This document shows, piece by piece, positions 55,015-64,000 of a DNA stretch of 64,000 bases. Below the pieces are notes generated by a model. The model ran no database searches. It saw only the letters and a program-made list of their open reading frames with translations, and was not told the DNA's origin. Within the stretch, counting starts at the first letter, position 1. The number at the start of each line of letters is the position of its first letter. Source of the DNA: Salipaludibacillus aurantiacus (GTDB lineage Bacteria; Bacillota; Bacilli; Bacillales; Salisediminibacteriaceae); NCBI RefSeq assembly GCF_900111295.1, contig NZ_FOGT01000021.1, forward strand, positions 1-64,000, written 5' to 3'. The position numbers were made by a program, and so were the translations under genes.

Positions 55015-56601
55015 TTAATAAGCGTTGCCGTCTTCATCAATATAAACCGATCTGATTACTGTTCTTTCGAATTTTTCGCCGGAAGGGGTCGTTCCTTCAA
55101 TATCAATGGTCGCATTGTATGTGCCATTGCCGCGGTCCGGCAGCGTCACTTTTCCGTTTTGAGCCTGCTGTCTGTTATGCAGGCGCTGCTGGCGCATGTT
55201 CCGGCCGATTCCCCCTCGGCTCTTCACGTCGCCCGGGTGGAATTCCACATCATAGACCACTTTTGCTCCGCGGCCTGTTCCAGGGCGGGCGCCGCGCTTG
55301 GACACTGCCTCAGCAGCTACCTGCCACCCCCGCGGGCCATCTTTTGTGACGCGCACCTCGTTATTCAGTGGGGACTCAAACAGGAGAACCGCGGTGTAAG
55401 CCGAAACTCCTTCTGTTTCTGTACTGAAAGTCCACTCCCCGGCTGACGGTTCCTCGATCTCAACCGTATGGTGCCAGGCTCCTTCAAAGAACAAATCGTC
55501 TTTTTGGCCCTCAACAGCCACCGTGCGGACTGAACCGCTGCCAGGCTCTCTTACAGTTACTTCGGTAAGCTCTTTGCCGCTCAACCAATGTAAGGTGATT
55601 TTATCAGCTTCTTTTTCCACAAAAAAAGATTCTTCAGCTTCTCCTGTCTGTTCTCCGCCTCTGACAATCATATTTGAACTCTCAGCGGAAGACCCTTCAG
55701 CAGTGGCGGCTGTTTCAGTATCTGCTGAAAAGGCACCTTCCTCTCCCACAGTCAGCACATTTTTAAATACGTTAAATGTCTGATGGCCCTGGCGGATATT
55801 GTTATGTGTCCAGTTACCGACCGCAAGCATCGGGGCGTACGGAAGGTGGGCGCTTTCCACTGAAACCACTCCATCACTTGGCCCGGGAATCATTGTGCCG
55901 CCCCACCACGTCGAACTGAACCAAGGTCCGGTGTCGTCTCCCGCAAGTGTATAATAACTATTTTCTTCAATTTCAGGGCGCCCGTCAGTGACGCTCCTGA
56001 AATAATTCATGTTTCCAGTCTGGAGACTTTCGGTGCCAGCGTTTCTTGACCCCAGCAGGGAAGCGAGCCACCACGTCCACGTACTGTAAGCCAGATCAGC
56101 CAGTTCACTGCCGTGGTGCGGCGAGCCTATTGTAATGAGTTCCGATACTAGGTCATGTTTACCATAGTGGACGAGTGCCGTCTGGGTATCAATTCCGCCT
56201 TTACTGTAGCCAACGACAGCTAATTTTTTGCCGCCGTAATGGGCAGAAATTGTTTCGAGCTGTCCTGCCAGCATTTCGCCGTTATCCCAGTAGCTTTCAG
56301 GTGTACCAGCCGAATCGTACAGTTCTACAAATGCTGTTTCATAACCTGCCTGATGAGCCATGTCATACATATCGTTGCCTTCATACCACATTGATGAACT
56401 GTTCGTCAGTCCTTGGACAAAAACAATGACAGGCTTGTCCTCACTAGTCTCAGAAGGCGTTTCCCCGTATAAAATTGTTCCCGGTTCGCCTCCTGATCCT
56501 CCTCCGCCGAGTCCGGCAAACGTCATGCCATGATGCGTTGAAAAAATAATACTAAACAGCAACAGAAATCCCAGTCCTCCTTTGATAAACGGTTTGTGCA
56601 T
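55015..56601 (-). CDS. Secreted lipase-like alpha/beta hydrolase
   Basis: Signal peptide (about 1-30) then an alpha/beta hydrolase domain (55-290): VIVFVQGLTNSSSMW oxyanion region, nucleophile S133 in GYSKGG, and the NWTHNN histidine late in the domain with SDGVVSVESA aspartate before it. The C-terminal 250 residues look like beta-sandwich extensions (EWTFSTETEGVSAYTAVLLF, GTYNATIDIEGT), perhaps for substrate binding or folding. True lipids or esters as substrate are unknown. TTG 56619 is in frame, but AAAGGAGATG precedes ATG 56601. Confidence 0.85.
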   Translation of the reverse strand: MHKPFIKGGLGFLLLFSIIFSTHHGMTFAGLGGGGSGGEPGTILYGETPSETSEDKPVIVFVQGLTNSSSMWYEGNDMYDMAHQAGYETAFVELYDSAGTPESYWDNGEMLAGQLETISAHYGGKKLAVVGYSKGGIDTQTALVHYGKHDLVSELITIGSPHHGSELADLAYSTWTWWLASLLGSRNAGTESLQTGNMNYFRSVTDGRPEIEENSYYTLAGDDTGPWFSSTWWGGTMIPGPSDGVVSVESAHLPYAPMLAVGNWTHNNIRQGHQTFNVFKNVLTVGEEGAFSADTETAATAEGSSAESSNMIVRGGEQTGEAEESFFVEKEADKITLHWLSGKELTEVTVREPGSGSVRTVAVEGQKDDLFFEGAWHHTVEIEEPSAGEWTFSTETEGVSAYTAVLLFESPLNNEVRVTKDGPRGWQVAAEAVSKRGARPGTGRGAKVVYDVEFHPGDVKSRGGIGRNMRQQRLHNRQQAQNGKVTLPDRGNGTYNATIDIEGTTPSGEKFERTVIRSVYIDEDGNAY

Positions 56602-56945
56602 CCATTCATCTCCTTTCAATTCAGGTTTTCGTTTTATATAGGACTTTCATGGAGTACAGATTTTCTTGAATGGGTATACCAACTATGTAAGTCTTATAAC
56701 AACACACTTAAAGACCTGCGGGAGTCACCGGAAAAATGGACAATAGTTCCCTCCTAATTTTTCCTTTATTTAAAATATTATCACAAAAAATCAATTATAT
56801 AGTATTGTTTTCAAAATATTCTGATTAGTTATAAATTCCTATTTTCTTAATTTCGTCTTCAAATCTTTTAATGAGGCTTTATGTTTTTGCAAAAGGGGTA
56901 TATAATAGTTTAAAGTGTTCTTTATAACGAATGAGGTGACTGTTT
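56602..56945. other. Divergent intergenic region, lipase/yyaC
   Basis: AT-rich. For yyaC a weak promoter TTTATG, 17 bases, TATAAT is seen at 56878-56906. No sporulation sigma site was recognised with confidence. Confidence 0.45.
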
Positions 56946-57581
56946 ATGAACCCTTATAATGAACAACATCATAAAATTGCTCGATTTCCTATTAACTCTG
57001 CTTTTGTGGCCGGAAAAATGACAAAAGAAATAATTAATAACCTCCCTGAACAGCCTGGCCCTGTCGTAGTCGTCTGCATCGGTACCGACCGTTCAACCGG
57101 TGATTCACTTGGCCCTCTGACCGGAACGCTTCTGTCTGAACGCCGCCCCCGGCACCTCCACGTTTACGGGACACTTGAAGAGCCGGTGCATGCCAAAAAT
57201 CTCGAAAAATATCTCGCATTAATTAATAAAAACCACCCAGACGCCTTTATAATAGCAGTTGATGCCTGCCTCGGCCGTGTAACTTCAATCGGATCTATTG
57301 TCATTGCAGACGGTCCTCTGAAACCTGGCGCAGCAATGAATAAAAATCTCCCCGAAACAGGAAACATGCATATAGCCGGCATCGTAAACGCCGGCGGTAT
57401 GATGGAATTTCTGGTGCTGCAGACCACCCGACTCAACCTCGTCCTGAAGATGGCTCGGAAACTTGCTGAAGCGTTAAAAAGAGTAGACAGAAGCCTCGGC
57501 GTTCCTCACGACCAGCCAGGAAGCAAGGTTAAACCCCTTTATTATCATCAGCCAACCAATGAATCAAGCCGCCTGGTTTAG
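56946..57581 (+). CDS. yyaC: Sporulation protein YyaC (GPR-like DUF1256)
   Basis: 211-residue protein related to the germination protease GPR fold. Conserved VVVCIGTDRSTGDSLGPLTGTLL and FIIAVDACLGR motifs with the acidic residues expected for the family. Homologues occur in spore-forming Firmicutes and are implied in sporulation; the direct substrate is not known. Monocistronic on the plus strand, ribosome site GAGGTG. Confidence 0.9.
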   Translation: MNPYNEQHHKIARFPINSAFVAGKMTKEIINNLPEQPGPVVVVCIGTDRSTGDSLGPLTGTLLSERRPRHLHVYGTLEEPVHAKNLEKYLALINKNHPDAFIIAVDACLGRVTSIGSIVIADGPLKPGAAMNKNLPETGNMHIAGIVNAGGMMEFLVLQTTRLNLVLKMARKLAEALKRVDRSLGVPHDQPGSKVKPLYYHQPTNESSRLV

Positions 57582-57612
57582 GGGTCTGACCCCTGTGTGA
57601 TTTTTTCACATA
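57581..57612. repeat. REP-like GGGGTCTGACCCC element
   Basis: GGGGTCTGACCCC at the end of yyaC (its first G is the last base of the stop codon TAG), then TGTGTGA..TTTTTTCACATA as a second stem. Related to the large palindrome at 58838. Confidence 0.7.
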
Positions 57613-57623
57613 CTATCCAATAA

Positions 57624-57660
57624 GAAAGCCCCGGAGAGTTTACTAAACACCCGGGGCTAA
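57624..57660. terminator. Bidirectional terminator yyaC/lipoprotein
   Basis: AGCCCCGG (57627-57634) and CCGGGGCT (57651-57658) form a perfect 8-bp stem around a 16-base loop, between two convergent genes. Confidence 0.82.
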
Positions 57661-57666
57661 GCTTAG

Positions 57667-58236
57667 TTATTGATCTTCTGCATCTGTTTCGCCGCCATCA
57701 AAGAACTCGATTTCAACTTCGAGCTCGTCGTAGTCATCCTCCAGGTCAAATGCTGCTAAGACAGCCTCAAAAACCTCGTCTTCTCTGTTTTCCCCTGTTA
57801 ATTCAAGCTGCGGCAGAATTTGCTCCAGTTCATCCAGTGCTTCCTGGCCTCCCAACTCTAAGTTCCCATCACGTGTATCTTCAATTTCAGCTTCCGGGTT
57901 TCCATCATTATACTCATACTCTGCTTCGTATTCCCCGTCCTCATATTCCGCATCTAATTCAAATTCTGAGAAAGCCAAGCCTTCGTACCAGTCATCCCCG
58001 GCCTCAGACCCTGCATTACCGTTTTCGGCATTTTCTTCATTATTAGTGAAATTGTTTTCATTATCAGTAATTGCATTATTGTCGTTATTGTCCATGTCAT
58101 TTTCTTCCGCCAACTCATTATTCATGATATTTTCGGCGCCCTCGTTCTCCGTGTAATCTGTGTTTTCGCCTTCGCCGCATGCTGCCAGGCCTGCCGCTAA
58201 AACAACCGTTCCGGCAGATAAAGTAAATTTTTTCAT
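57667..58236 (-). CDS. Acidic lipoprotein, YusW-like
   Basis: Signal peptide with lipobox LAAC (lipidated C20), an N/D/E-rich linker (about 22-80) and a C-terminal domain (90-189) with repeats of EYEDGEYEAEYEYNDG followed by IEDTRDGNLELGGQEALDELEQIL. The pattern resembles the YusW-like domain but was not confirmed. Very acidic: D and E make up roughly a third of the protein. Function unknown. Monocistronic. Confidence 0.75.
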   Translation of the reverse strand: MKKFTLSAGTVVLAAGLAACGEGENTDYTENEGAENIMNNELAEENDMDNNDNNAITDNENNFTNNEENAENGNAGSEAGDDWYEGLAFSEFELDAEYEDGEYEAEYEYNDGNPEAEIEDTRDGNLELGGQEALDELEQILPQLELTGENREDEVFEAVLAAFDLEDDYDELEVEIEFFDGGETDAEDQ

Positions 58237-58537
58237 GAAAAATTCATTCCTTCCGTCCGTAAAATCATCTACTTAGAAATAATTCCCTTTTAAAAAACCA
58301 GTTAAACGTACGGAAAGCCCACCGCTCGTAAGGATATGTAAAAATTAGACGGATGAATTTCTGCCTAATAGCAAACCAAACTTCACAAAAGCTTTTCAAA
58401 CTTTAGCACTAAAGTATTGAAAAGGTCCAATAACCTGTATTTACGTTTTATACCAATTTTTACCGGGAAGGTTAGCTAATATAGCCAAGACTGAAGACAT
58501 AAGAGTTTTGGCACACAACAAGTAAGGAGGGTCTAAC
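58237..58537. other. Gap between lipoprotein and DUF378 genes
   Basis: AT-rich; holds the lipoprotein promoter region and the candidate sigma-B promoter at 58445. Nothing else seen. Confidence 0.4.
58445..58470 (+). promoter_or_regulatory. Candidate sigma-B promoter of the DUF378 gene
   Basis: GTTTTA, 14 bases, GGGAAG: close to the GTTTAA..GGGWAW consensus, 67 bases upstream of the start codon. Confidence 0.4.
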
Positions 58538-58765
58538 ATGAGCGGAATTCAAAAAACGGCACTTGTCCTCACCATTATTGGAGCTGTTAACTGGGGACTA
58601 GTCGGATTTTTCAATTTTGATCTTGTAGCGGCCATATTCGGCGGCCAGGAAGCATGGCTATCCCGAGTAATCTATGCAGTAGTAGGCTTAGCCGGCCTTT
58701 ACAGTATTTCTATTCTAATTAAGCCAGGATTTGAATACGAAAGAAACACCCAAACACAGAATTAA
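58538..58765 (+). CDS. DUF378 membrane protein (YuzA-like)
   Basis: 75 residues with two hydrophobic helices. Typical start SGIQKTALVLTIIGAVNWGLVGFFNFDLVAAIFGG. Function unknown; relatives are small general-stress or membrane proteins. Ribosome site AAGGAGGGT. Confidence 0.88.
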   Translation: MSGIQKTALVLTIIGAVNWGLVGFFNFDLVAAIFGGQEAWLSRVIYAVVGLAGLYSISILIKPGFEYERNTQTQN

Positions 58766-58781
58766 CTTAAATTACCACCTT

Positions 58782-58818
58782 AGCCGGAAAGCAGACCCGC
58801 CGTCTCTTTCCGGCTTTT
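58782..58818 (+). terminator. Terminator of the DUF378 gene
   Basis: AGCCGGAAAG and CTTTCCGGCT form a 10-bp stem followed by TTTTC. Confidence 0.85.
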
Positions 58819-58837
58819 CATTGTTAAGAAACGGGAA

Positions 58838-58888
58838 AACGGGGACTGACCCCTGTGTGAATAATTCACACAGGGGTCAGTCCCCGTT
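58838..58888. repeat. Large perfect palindrome with REP-like cores
   Basis: Two exact 24-base arms around TAA. Each arm contains GGGGACTGACCCC-type core plus TGTGTGAA, so it looks like two REP-like units fused head to head. It lies between the DUF378 terminator and the AEC gene. Confidence 0.85.
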
Positions 58889-58979
58889 CTAAAACTTCAC
58901 ATTTGTTTACACAGGTCAGGAAAGTAAGTAAGCTGAATTCGTATACTTCATTTTCAAAACATTGGAAAGGATCTAAATT

Positions 58980-59921
58980 ATGGATGTTACCCTTGTAGCC
59001 ACTTCCGTAGCCGTCATGGGCTTCATGATCGCTATCGGCTTTTTCTTTGCTATGAAAGTCCCGATTACTGCTGAAGTAAAAAACGCATTTATATTAATTG
59101 TTTTAAACATTGCTGTGCCAGCGATTATCCTTGACGGCATCTTTACTACCGACGTAACAGACGAGCTTTTCACCGATGCCCTTCTCATTTTTGCCATCTC
59201 GGTTGTTTTTCATTTAGCCGCTCTCCTGATCAGTTGGACAGCCGTTAAACTGCTTGGATTCGATTCCCTTTTCGCCAAAAAAATGGCGGTGTTGGCCGCC
59301 CTTGGAAATGCCGGCTTTATTGGCATTCCTTTATCCGCTGTTATTTTTGGCCCAGTTGGCGGCCTCCTCGCTGCTGTTTTTAATGCCGGGCTCGATCTGG
59401 TCATTTTCACCGTGGTCATTTACATGCTTCAGTCCGGAAGCGGCCTGCCGGTCCGGAAAGTAGCCAAGTCACTCGCCAACATGCCTTTAATGGCAGTTAT
59501 AGCAGGATTTATTGTGGCTCTCACCGGTTTCTCGCCGCCTGAATTTCTCAGCCAGCTGACAGGGCATCTGGCAGGCCTCGCCGCCCCGCTCTCAATGGTT
59601 TATATCGGAATCCTGCTGCATCACTTATTCTTAAAGTCAGGACTGGCTCTCTACCGGCTGATCTGGCTTCCGGTCAGCTTGCGTTTAATCATATTTCCTG
59701 TATTAATTATGCTCGTTCTGTCTTTTACACCGCTTAATGATTCCCTGAGGCATCTTGTCATTATCTTGGCAGCGATGCCGACGTTCACATTATCTGCAAT
59801 CATTTTTGGGCGGTACCTGCCTGACGGCTCGGAAGACACAGCGGTAATTACGATTGCCGCCTCCACGCTGCTCTCGTTAGCCACCATTCCATTCATCGCC
59901 TTCCTCTCCTCTGTCTTTTAA
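58980..59921 (+). CDS. AEC-family permease (auxin efflux carrier type)
   Basis: 313 residues with ten hydrophobic helices in two halves, GNAGFIGIPL and MPTFTLSAIIFGRYLPDGSEDTA motifs typical of AEC transporters, which export or exchange organic acids such as malate. The substrate cannot be assigned. The start ATG 58980 follows GGAAAGGATC. Source family of the remnant at 44221. Confidence 0.88.
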   Translation: MDVTLVATSVAVMGFMIAIGFFFAMKVPITAEVKNAFILIVLNIAVPAIILDGIFTTDVTDELFTDALLIFAISVVFHLAALLISWTAVKLLGFDSLFAKKMAVLAALGNAGFIGIPLSAVIFGPVGGLLAAVFNAGLDLVIFTVVIYMLQSGSGLPVRKVAKSLANMPLMAVIAGFIVALTGFSPPEFLSQLTGHLAGLAAPLSMVYIGILLHHLFLKSGLALYRLIWLPVSLRLIIFPVLIMLVLSFTPLNDSLRHLVIILAAMPTFTLSAIIFGRYLPDGSEDTAVITIAASTLLSLATIPFIAFLSSVF

Positions 59922-60078
59922 GAGAGGAGGCGGTGGTGACTTGCCGGCTCCCGAAACAAGTGACCGGACCTCCAAACCGAAGGCCCCGGCCTTCCTCAAA
60001 ATTATTCCAAAATAACATTAAATAATTTAATAATTACGACAATTAACTTTCCATTCAGTTTTTATTCATTATTTCTCG

Positions 60079-60094
60079 TTTATGCATGCATAAA
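60079..60094. promoter_or_regulatory. 16-bp palindrome upstream of arcA
   Basis: TTTATGCATGCATAAA, perfect palindrome, followed closely by further TGCAT motifs (ATGCATTGCATAAAT). It could be an ARG-box-like site for ArgR/AhrC, but it does not match the TGAATAAA type exactly. Confidence 0.45.
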
Positions 60095-60148
60095 TGCATT
60101 GCATAAATTATATGATTATACATCCCTGTGGATGTTCATCCTCTTTTA

Positions 60149-60164
60149 TGTGAATAAACTCACA
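60149..60164 (+). promoter_or_regulatory. Crp/Fnr (ArcR) site of the arc operon
   Basis: TGTGA-ATAAAC-TCACA, exact match to the CRP/FNR-family consensus. ArcR, a Crp/Fnr-type regulator, activates arcABDC in Bacillus licheniformis. A further perfect palindrome ATGTAAG-CC-CTTACAT lies at 60171-60186. Confidence 0.7.
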
Positions 60165-60249
60165 ATTATTATGTAAGCCCTTACATAACTCTCCACTCAC
60201 TGGTCATTTAAAGTAAAGATATAAGACAGAGGATTGAGGAGGAAAGGTT

Positions 60250-61488
60250 ATGTACCCTATTCACGTCGATTCAGAAATAGGCCGCTTGCAGACTGTTATG
60301 CTCCACCGCCCGGGGAAAGAAGTCGAGAACTTAACACCGGACTCTCTCAGCAAACTTCTTTTTGACGACATCCCTTATTTACCAGCTATTCAAAAAGAAC
60401 ACGATTATTTTGCAAATACACTAAGAAACCGCGGCATTGAAGTGCTTTATCTGGACACTCTTATGGTTGAATCTCTTTCTGACAAGGAGAAAAGAGAAAC
60501 GTTTGTAGACCAGCTGCTTTCCGAATCCAAACAAATGGTCAACGGCTCTTCTCAGCTTTTAAAAGAATATTTGCTTTCCTTTGATACGAAACAGATGGTC
60601 AGTGAGGTGATTTCCGGCGTCCTAAAAAAAGACCTTCCTGAGCAGGCTAAAAAGCACCTCTATGAAATTATGGCCGATCACCACCCCTTCTATCTCGACC
60701 CGATGCCTAACCTCTACTTCACAAGGGACCCGGCAGCGGCAATCGGAAATGGGATCTCACTGAATAAGATGCGCGAACCCGCCCGCCGGCGCGAATCGCT
60801 GTTTATGCAGTTCATTTTGAATTACCATCCTAGATTCTCCCAGTACAGTATTCCGCTCTGGATAAACCGTGATTACCCGTTTCCAATTGAAGGAGGCGAC
60901 GAACTTGTACTGAGTGACAAAGTGCTTGCGATCGGTGTCAGTGAACGGACTTCCGCGCGCGCTGTGGAAAAAATAGCAGTCAACCTTTTTAAATCAAACA
61001 GCACTATTGAAAAAGTCGTCGCTGTAGAAATTCCAAAATGCCGGGCTTTCATGCATCTCGACACCGTCTTCACAATGATTGACCACGATCAGTTTACGAT
61101 CCACCCGGAAATTTTGGATAAAGACGGCAACATGAACATCTTTATTCTCGAAAAAGGGGAAGATGATGAGCCTGTATCCATCACAAGGCGCGATAACCTG
61201 GCGGACACGTTAAAAGAAGTGCTTGAACTTCCTGAAATCAACCTCATCCCTTGCGGAGGGGGAGATGAAATCGCATCTGCCCGCGAGCAGTGGAATGACG
61301 GTTCAAACACACTTGCCATCGCTCCCGGTGTCGTTGTCACCTATGAAAGAAACTACGTCTCAAACCAGATCATGCGAGAGAACGGTATTGAGGTCATTGA
61401 AGTCCTTAGTTCCGAGCTTGTCCGGGGACGGGGCGGCCCACGTTGTATGAGTATGCCGCTGAAAAGAGATTTGATTTCAAAAAATTAA
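60250..61488 (+). CDS. arcA: Arginine deiminase
   Basis: Converts arginine to citrulline and ammonia, step 1 of the ADI pathway, which yields ATP and raises pH. Conserved FTRDPAA, the catalytic histidine region ([13 protein letters not shown]) and the nucleophile C399 in GPRCMSMPL. 412 residues. Ribosome site GAGGAGGAAAGG. Confidence 0.97.
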   Translation: MYPIHVDSEIGRLQTVMLHRPGKEVENLTPDSLSKLLFDDIPYLPAIQKEHDYFANTLRNRGIEVLYLDTLMVESLSDKEKRETFVDQLLSESKQMVNGSSQLLKEYLLSFDTKQMVSEVISGVLKKDLPEQAKKHLYEIMADHHPFYLDPMPNLYFTRDPAAAIGNGISLNKMREPARRRESLFMQFILNYHPRFSQYSIPLWINRDYPFPIEGGDELVLSDKVLAIGVSERTSARAVEKIAVNLFKSNSTIEKVVAVEIPKCRAFMHLDTVFTMIDHDQFTIHPEILDKDGNMNIFILEKGEDDEPVSITRRDNLADTLKEVLELPEINLIPCGGGDEIASAREQWNDGSNTLAIAPGVVVTYERNYVSNQIMRENGIEVIEVLSSELVRGRGGPRCMSMPLKRDLISKN

Positions 61489-61517
61489 CACACACTACAT
61501 TCAAGGAGGAATAAATT

Positions 61518-62528
61518 ATGCCAGTATTAAACCAGCCATTGTCATTTGAGGGACGTCACTTTTTAACTCTGGAAGATTATACAGCCCGTGAAATCAGCAA
61601 ATTAATTGATTTTTCCGCTGAATTGAAAGCTATGAAGAAAAATGGGGTGCCCCACCGTTACCTTGATGGCCAGAATATCGCCCTGCTTTTTGAAAAGCCG
61701 TCCACAAGAACGCGCTGCGCATTTACTGTAGCCTGCAACGATCTCGGCGCGTATCCGGAGTATCTCGGAAAAAACGATATTCAGTTCGGCAAAAAAGAAT
61801 CCGTCCGTGACACGGCAATCGTTCTCGGAAGAATGTTCGACGGTATTCAGTTCCGGGGCTTTAAGCACGAAACAGTGGAAGAGCTTGCGGCCCATGCCGA
61901 AGTGCCAGTCTGGAACGGGTTAACGGATTATTTCCACCCAACCCAGGTTCTTGCTGACTTCCTGACTGTCAAAGAAGTGAAAGGCAACCTTGATAACGTC
62001 ACATTTGTTTACGTAGGAGACGGGCGGAACAATATGGCGAACAGCCTTCTCATCGGCGGAGCGATTATGGGTATGGATATTCGCATCTGCGCACCGGAAT
62101 CCTTATTCCCTGAACAGCACGTCATTGATAAAGCGGAAGGCTATGCGAAAGAATCCGGCGGCCGTGTCATGATCACCGCTGACGTCGACAAGGCCGTTAA
62201 CGGAGCAGATGTTCTTTATACAGATGTGTGGGTATCTATGGGAGAAGAAGAAGAATTTGAAAAGAGAATCCAGCTGCTGACACCTTACCAGGTCAATATG
62301 GATATGATCCATAAGACAAATAACAGCAATGTCATTTTCCTTCATTGCCTTCCGGCGTTCCACGATCTGGAGACAGAAGTCGGCAGGGACATTTACAGCC
62401 GCTTCGGCCTGAAGGAAATGGAAGTAACTGACGAAGTGTTCCAAAGCCCGCATTCTTATGTATTCGACCAGTCAGAAAACCGAATGCACACGATTAAAGC
62501 GGTTATGGCGGCTACAAACCGCCGCTAA
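61518..62528 (+). CDS. arcB: Catabolic ornithine carbamoyltransferase
   Basis: Cleaves citrulline to ornithine and carbamoyl phosphate in the ADI pathway (reverse direction). Carbamoyl-phosphate loop [22 protein letters not shown] and HCLPAFHD are present. 336 residues, catabolic size. It follows arcA by 29 bases with the ribosome site AAGGAGGAA. A weak hairpin (AGAGGTCC/GGGCCTCT) separates it from arcD. Confidence 0.95.
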   Translation: MPVLNQPLSFEGRHFLTLEDYTAREISKLIDFSAELKAMKKNGVPHRYLDGQNIALLFEKPSTRTRCAFTVACNDLGAYPEYLGKNDIQFGKKESVRDTAIVLGRMFDGIQFRGFKHETVEELAAHAEVPVWNGLTDYFHPTQVLADFLTVKEVKGNLDNVTFVYVGDGRNNMANSLLIGGAIMGMDIRICAPESLFPEQHVIDKAEGYAKESGGRVMITADVDKAVNGADVLYTDVWVSMGEEEEFEKRIQLLTPYQVNMDMIHKTNNSNVIFLHCLPAFHDLETEVGRDIYSRFGLKEMEVTDEVFQSPHSYVFDQSENRMHTIKAVMAATNRR

Positions 62529-62599
62529 TCCGGCAAAAAAAAGAGGTCCTCCTCTGACCAGGCGGGCCTCTCCCCAGTCATACTAACGAGGTGATGAAA

Positions 62600-64000
62600 A
62601 TGGGAAATGAGAAAAAACTCGGCCTGTTTGCACTGATCGCCCTCGTCGTCGGATCGATGATCGGCGGAGGCGCGTTTAACTTAGCAAGTGATATGGCCCA
62701 GGGAGCAAATGCCGGAGCAGTCATCATCGGCTGGATCATCACAGGGATAGGAATTATCGCGCTTGCTTTATCTTTTCAAAACTTAACGATGCGCCGTCCG
62801 GACCTGGATGGAGGCATTTACAGCTATGCAAAAGCCGGATTCGGTTCTTTTATGGGGTTTAACAGTGCCTGGGGATACTGGCTGTCAGCCTGGCTTGGCA
62901 ACGTTGCGTACGCCACCCTGGTATTCGGCTCGATCGGCTATTTCTTCCCTGTCTTTGAAGGCGGCCAGAATATAGCTTCAATCCTGGGAGCCTCTCTCGT
63001 CTTATGGAGTGTGCACTTCCTCATTTTAAGAGGGATACACTCTGCCGCAATTGTAAACGTTATTACTACTATCGCAAAACTTGTTCCAATTATTGTCTTT
63101 ATCATTATTGGGATGCTTGCTTTCAATCTGGATAAATTCACTTTGGACTTTTGGGGAGGAACCGGTTCATTTTCATGGGGAAGTGTCACAGATCAAGTCG
63201 CCAGTACGATGCTTGTAACTCTCTGGGTTTTTATCGGAGTTGAAGGGGCGGTTGTGTTATCAGGGCGTGCCAGAAAGCGGTCGGACATTGGGAAAGCGAC
63301 AGTGATCGGTCTGATTGGCACACTGATTATCTACGTCCTGATTTCACTAATCTCACTCGGCGTCATGACCCAGCAGGAACTGGCTGCGCTGCCTACTCCG
63401 GCAATGGCTTACGTAATGGAGAGTGTTGTTGGTCCATGGGGTGCTGCCTTCATTAATTTAGGCCTTATTATATCAGTTTTCGGTGCCTGGTTAGGTTGGA
63501 CGTTACTAGCGTCAGAGATTCCTTATGTCACCGCTAAAGACCAGGTCTTCCCGAAGTGGCTCGCTAAAGAAAACAAAAACGGTGCGCCCGTAAATTCTCT
63601 ATGGCTCACAAACGGTTTAATTCAGCTCTTCCTTATCACATTATTATTTACAGAACAGGCGTATATATTCGCTTTTTCCCTGGCTTCTTCAGCGATTCTG
63701 ATTCCCTATTTATTCTCCGCTCTGTTCCAGTCTAAGATTGCCCTTAATAAAGAATGGTATAAAGCAGGTGAACGTGCGACACGTGATCAGGTTCTTGGTG
63801 TTATTGCTACCGTGTATGCGATCTGGCTCGTTTACGCGGCTGGAATCGGCTACCTCCTTCTCACTATGCTCCTTTACGCACCGGGCATCCTTCTCTACCG
63901 CCATGCGTTAAAAGAAAACACCGGAAAAGCGTATTTTGGAAGATGGGAAATAGTTGCCGCTGCAATTATTATCGCGCTCGCTATCGGAGCCGTCTTTGCC
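62600..64000 (+). CDS. arcD: Arginine/ornithine antiporter ArcD (partial)
   Basis: APC-superfamily exchanger that imports arginine and exports ornithine. [34 protein letters not shown] starts with the glycine-rich first helix motif, and ten to eleven further hydrophobic helices follow. The reading frame stays open to the window end (467 codons), so the stop codon lies beyond. ATG 62600 is chosen: GAGGTG is six bases upstream. arcC was not seen and may follow. Confidence 0.92.
   Translation, partial: MGNEKKLGLFALIALVVGSMIGGGAFNLASDMAQGANAGAVIIGWIITGIGIIALALSFQNLTMRRPDLDGGIYSYAKAGFGSFMGFNSAWGYWLSAWLGNVAYATLVFGSIGYFFPVFEGGQNIASILGASLVLWSVHFLILRGIHSAAIVNVITTIAKLVPIIVFIIIGMLAFNLDKFTLDFWGGTGSFSWGSVTDQVASTMLVTLWVFIGVEGAVVLSGRARKRSDIGKATVIGLIGTLIIYVLISLISLGVMTQQELAALPTPAMAYVMESVVGPWGAAFINLGLIISVFGAWLGWTLLASEIPYVTAKDQVFPKWLAKENKNGAPVNSLWLTNGLIQLFLITLLFTEQAYIFAFSLASSAILIPYLFSALFQSKIALNKEWYKAGERATRDQVLGVIATVYAIWLVYAAGIGYLLLTMLLYAPGILLYRHALKENTGKAYFGRWEIVAAAIIIALAIGAVFA

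Noticed and set aside
1-64000. tRNA, rRNA, complete insertion sequence or prophage
   Set aside because: No cloverleaf, ribosomal motif, transposase or phage structural gene was recognised anywhere in the window.

Overview
The window looks like chromosomal backbone of a Bacillaceae bacterium (Firmicutes), probably an alkali- or salt-tolerant Bacillus relative. The evidence is gene order: acyltransferase-ppaX-yvoD-lgt-hprK, yvlBCD, uvrAB, minJ-ctpB-ftsEX-cccB-yvjA-prfB-secA, hpf and the late flagellar genes follow the Bacillus subtilis layout. The ribosome binding sites are strong GGAGG type, there is a spore gene (yyaC), and lipoproteins and the SecA and MinJ tails are acidic. The genus assignment is inference. 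No rRNA, tRNA, phage or complete insertion sequence was seen.

Layout: 0.1-6.3 kb holds the HPr kinase/Lgt block and a cell-envelope stress operon. 6.4-8.2 kb holds a NERD nuclease-like gene bracketed by two 21-bp repeat arrays. 8.2-13.1 kb is uvrB-uvrA. 13.5-26.0 kb holds division, export and translation genes (minJ, ctpB, an M23 hydrolase, ftsEX, cccB, yvjA, prfB with its programmed frameshift, secA). 26.5-29.6 kb is glcT-ptsG on the plus strand with an antitermination leader. 29.7-37.3 kb holds hpf, a cold-shock gene, ssb, manA, a GH13 enzyme, a CE7 esterase and an unknown gene. 37.4-38.0 kb is a long 21-bp array. 38.1-43.7 kb holds fliS, flaG, fliT and two tandem fliD genes, several with their own sigma-D promoter. 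44.2-54.5 kb is a peptidoglycan-sugar salvage island. 55-60 kb holds a secreted lipase-like enzyme, yyaC, a lipoprotein, a DUF378 protein and an AEC transporter. 60-64 kb is arcA-arcB-arcD, with arcD cut by the window end.

How the genes work together: HprK and PpaX (seryl-phospho-HPr and pyrophosphate turnover) with GlcT and PtsG form a glucose sensing and uptake module. FtsE, FtsX and the coiled-coil M23 hydrolase form a wall-remodelling unit next to the division-site protein MinJ. The salvage island encodes secreted NamZ and AmiE, a CUT1 sugar ABC importer without its ATPase, a sugar kinase, the MurNAc-6-P etherase MurQ and a MurR-type regulator. This is a phosphotransferase-free version of the Bacillus MurNAc pathway, and only a C-terminal scrap of nagZ remains.

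Most unusual: (1) five arrays of a 21-bp unit with a conserved 3' anchor, all in one orientation, placed at the edges of accessory genes; (2) a 268-bp direct repeat, containing one such array and a sigma-D promoter, that flanks the whole MurNAc island, whose right copy has a decayed promoter; (3) an identical 15-bp palindrome upstream of both transcription units of that island; (4) nine short GGGGTCTGACCCC-type palindromes scattered between genes.
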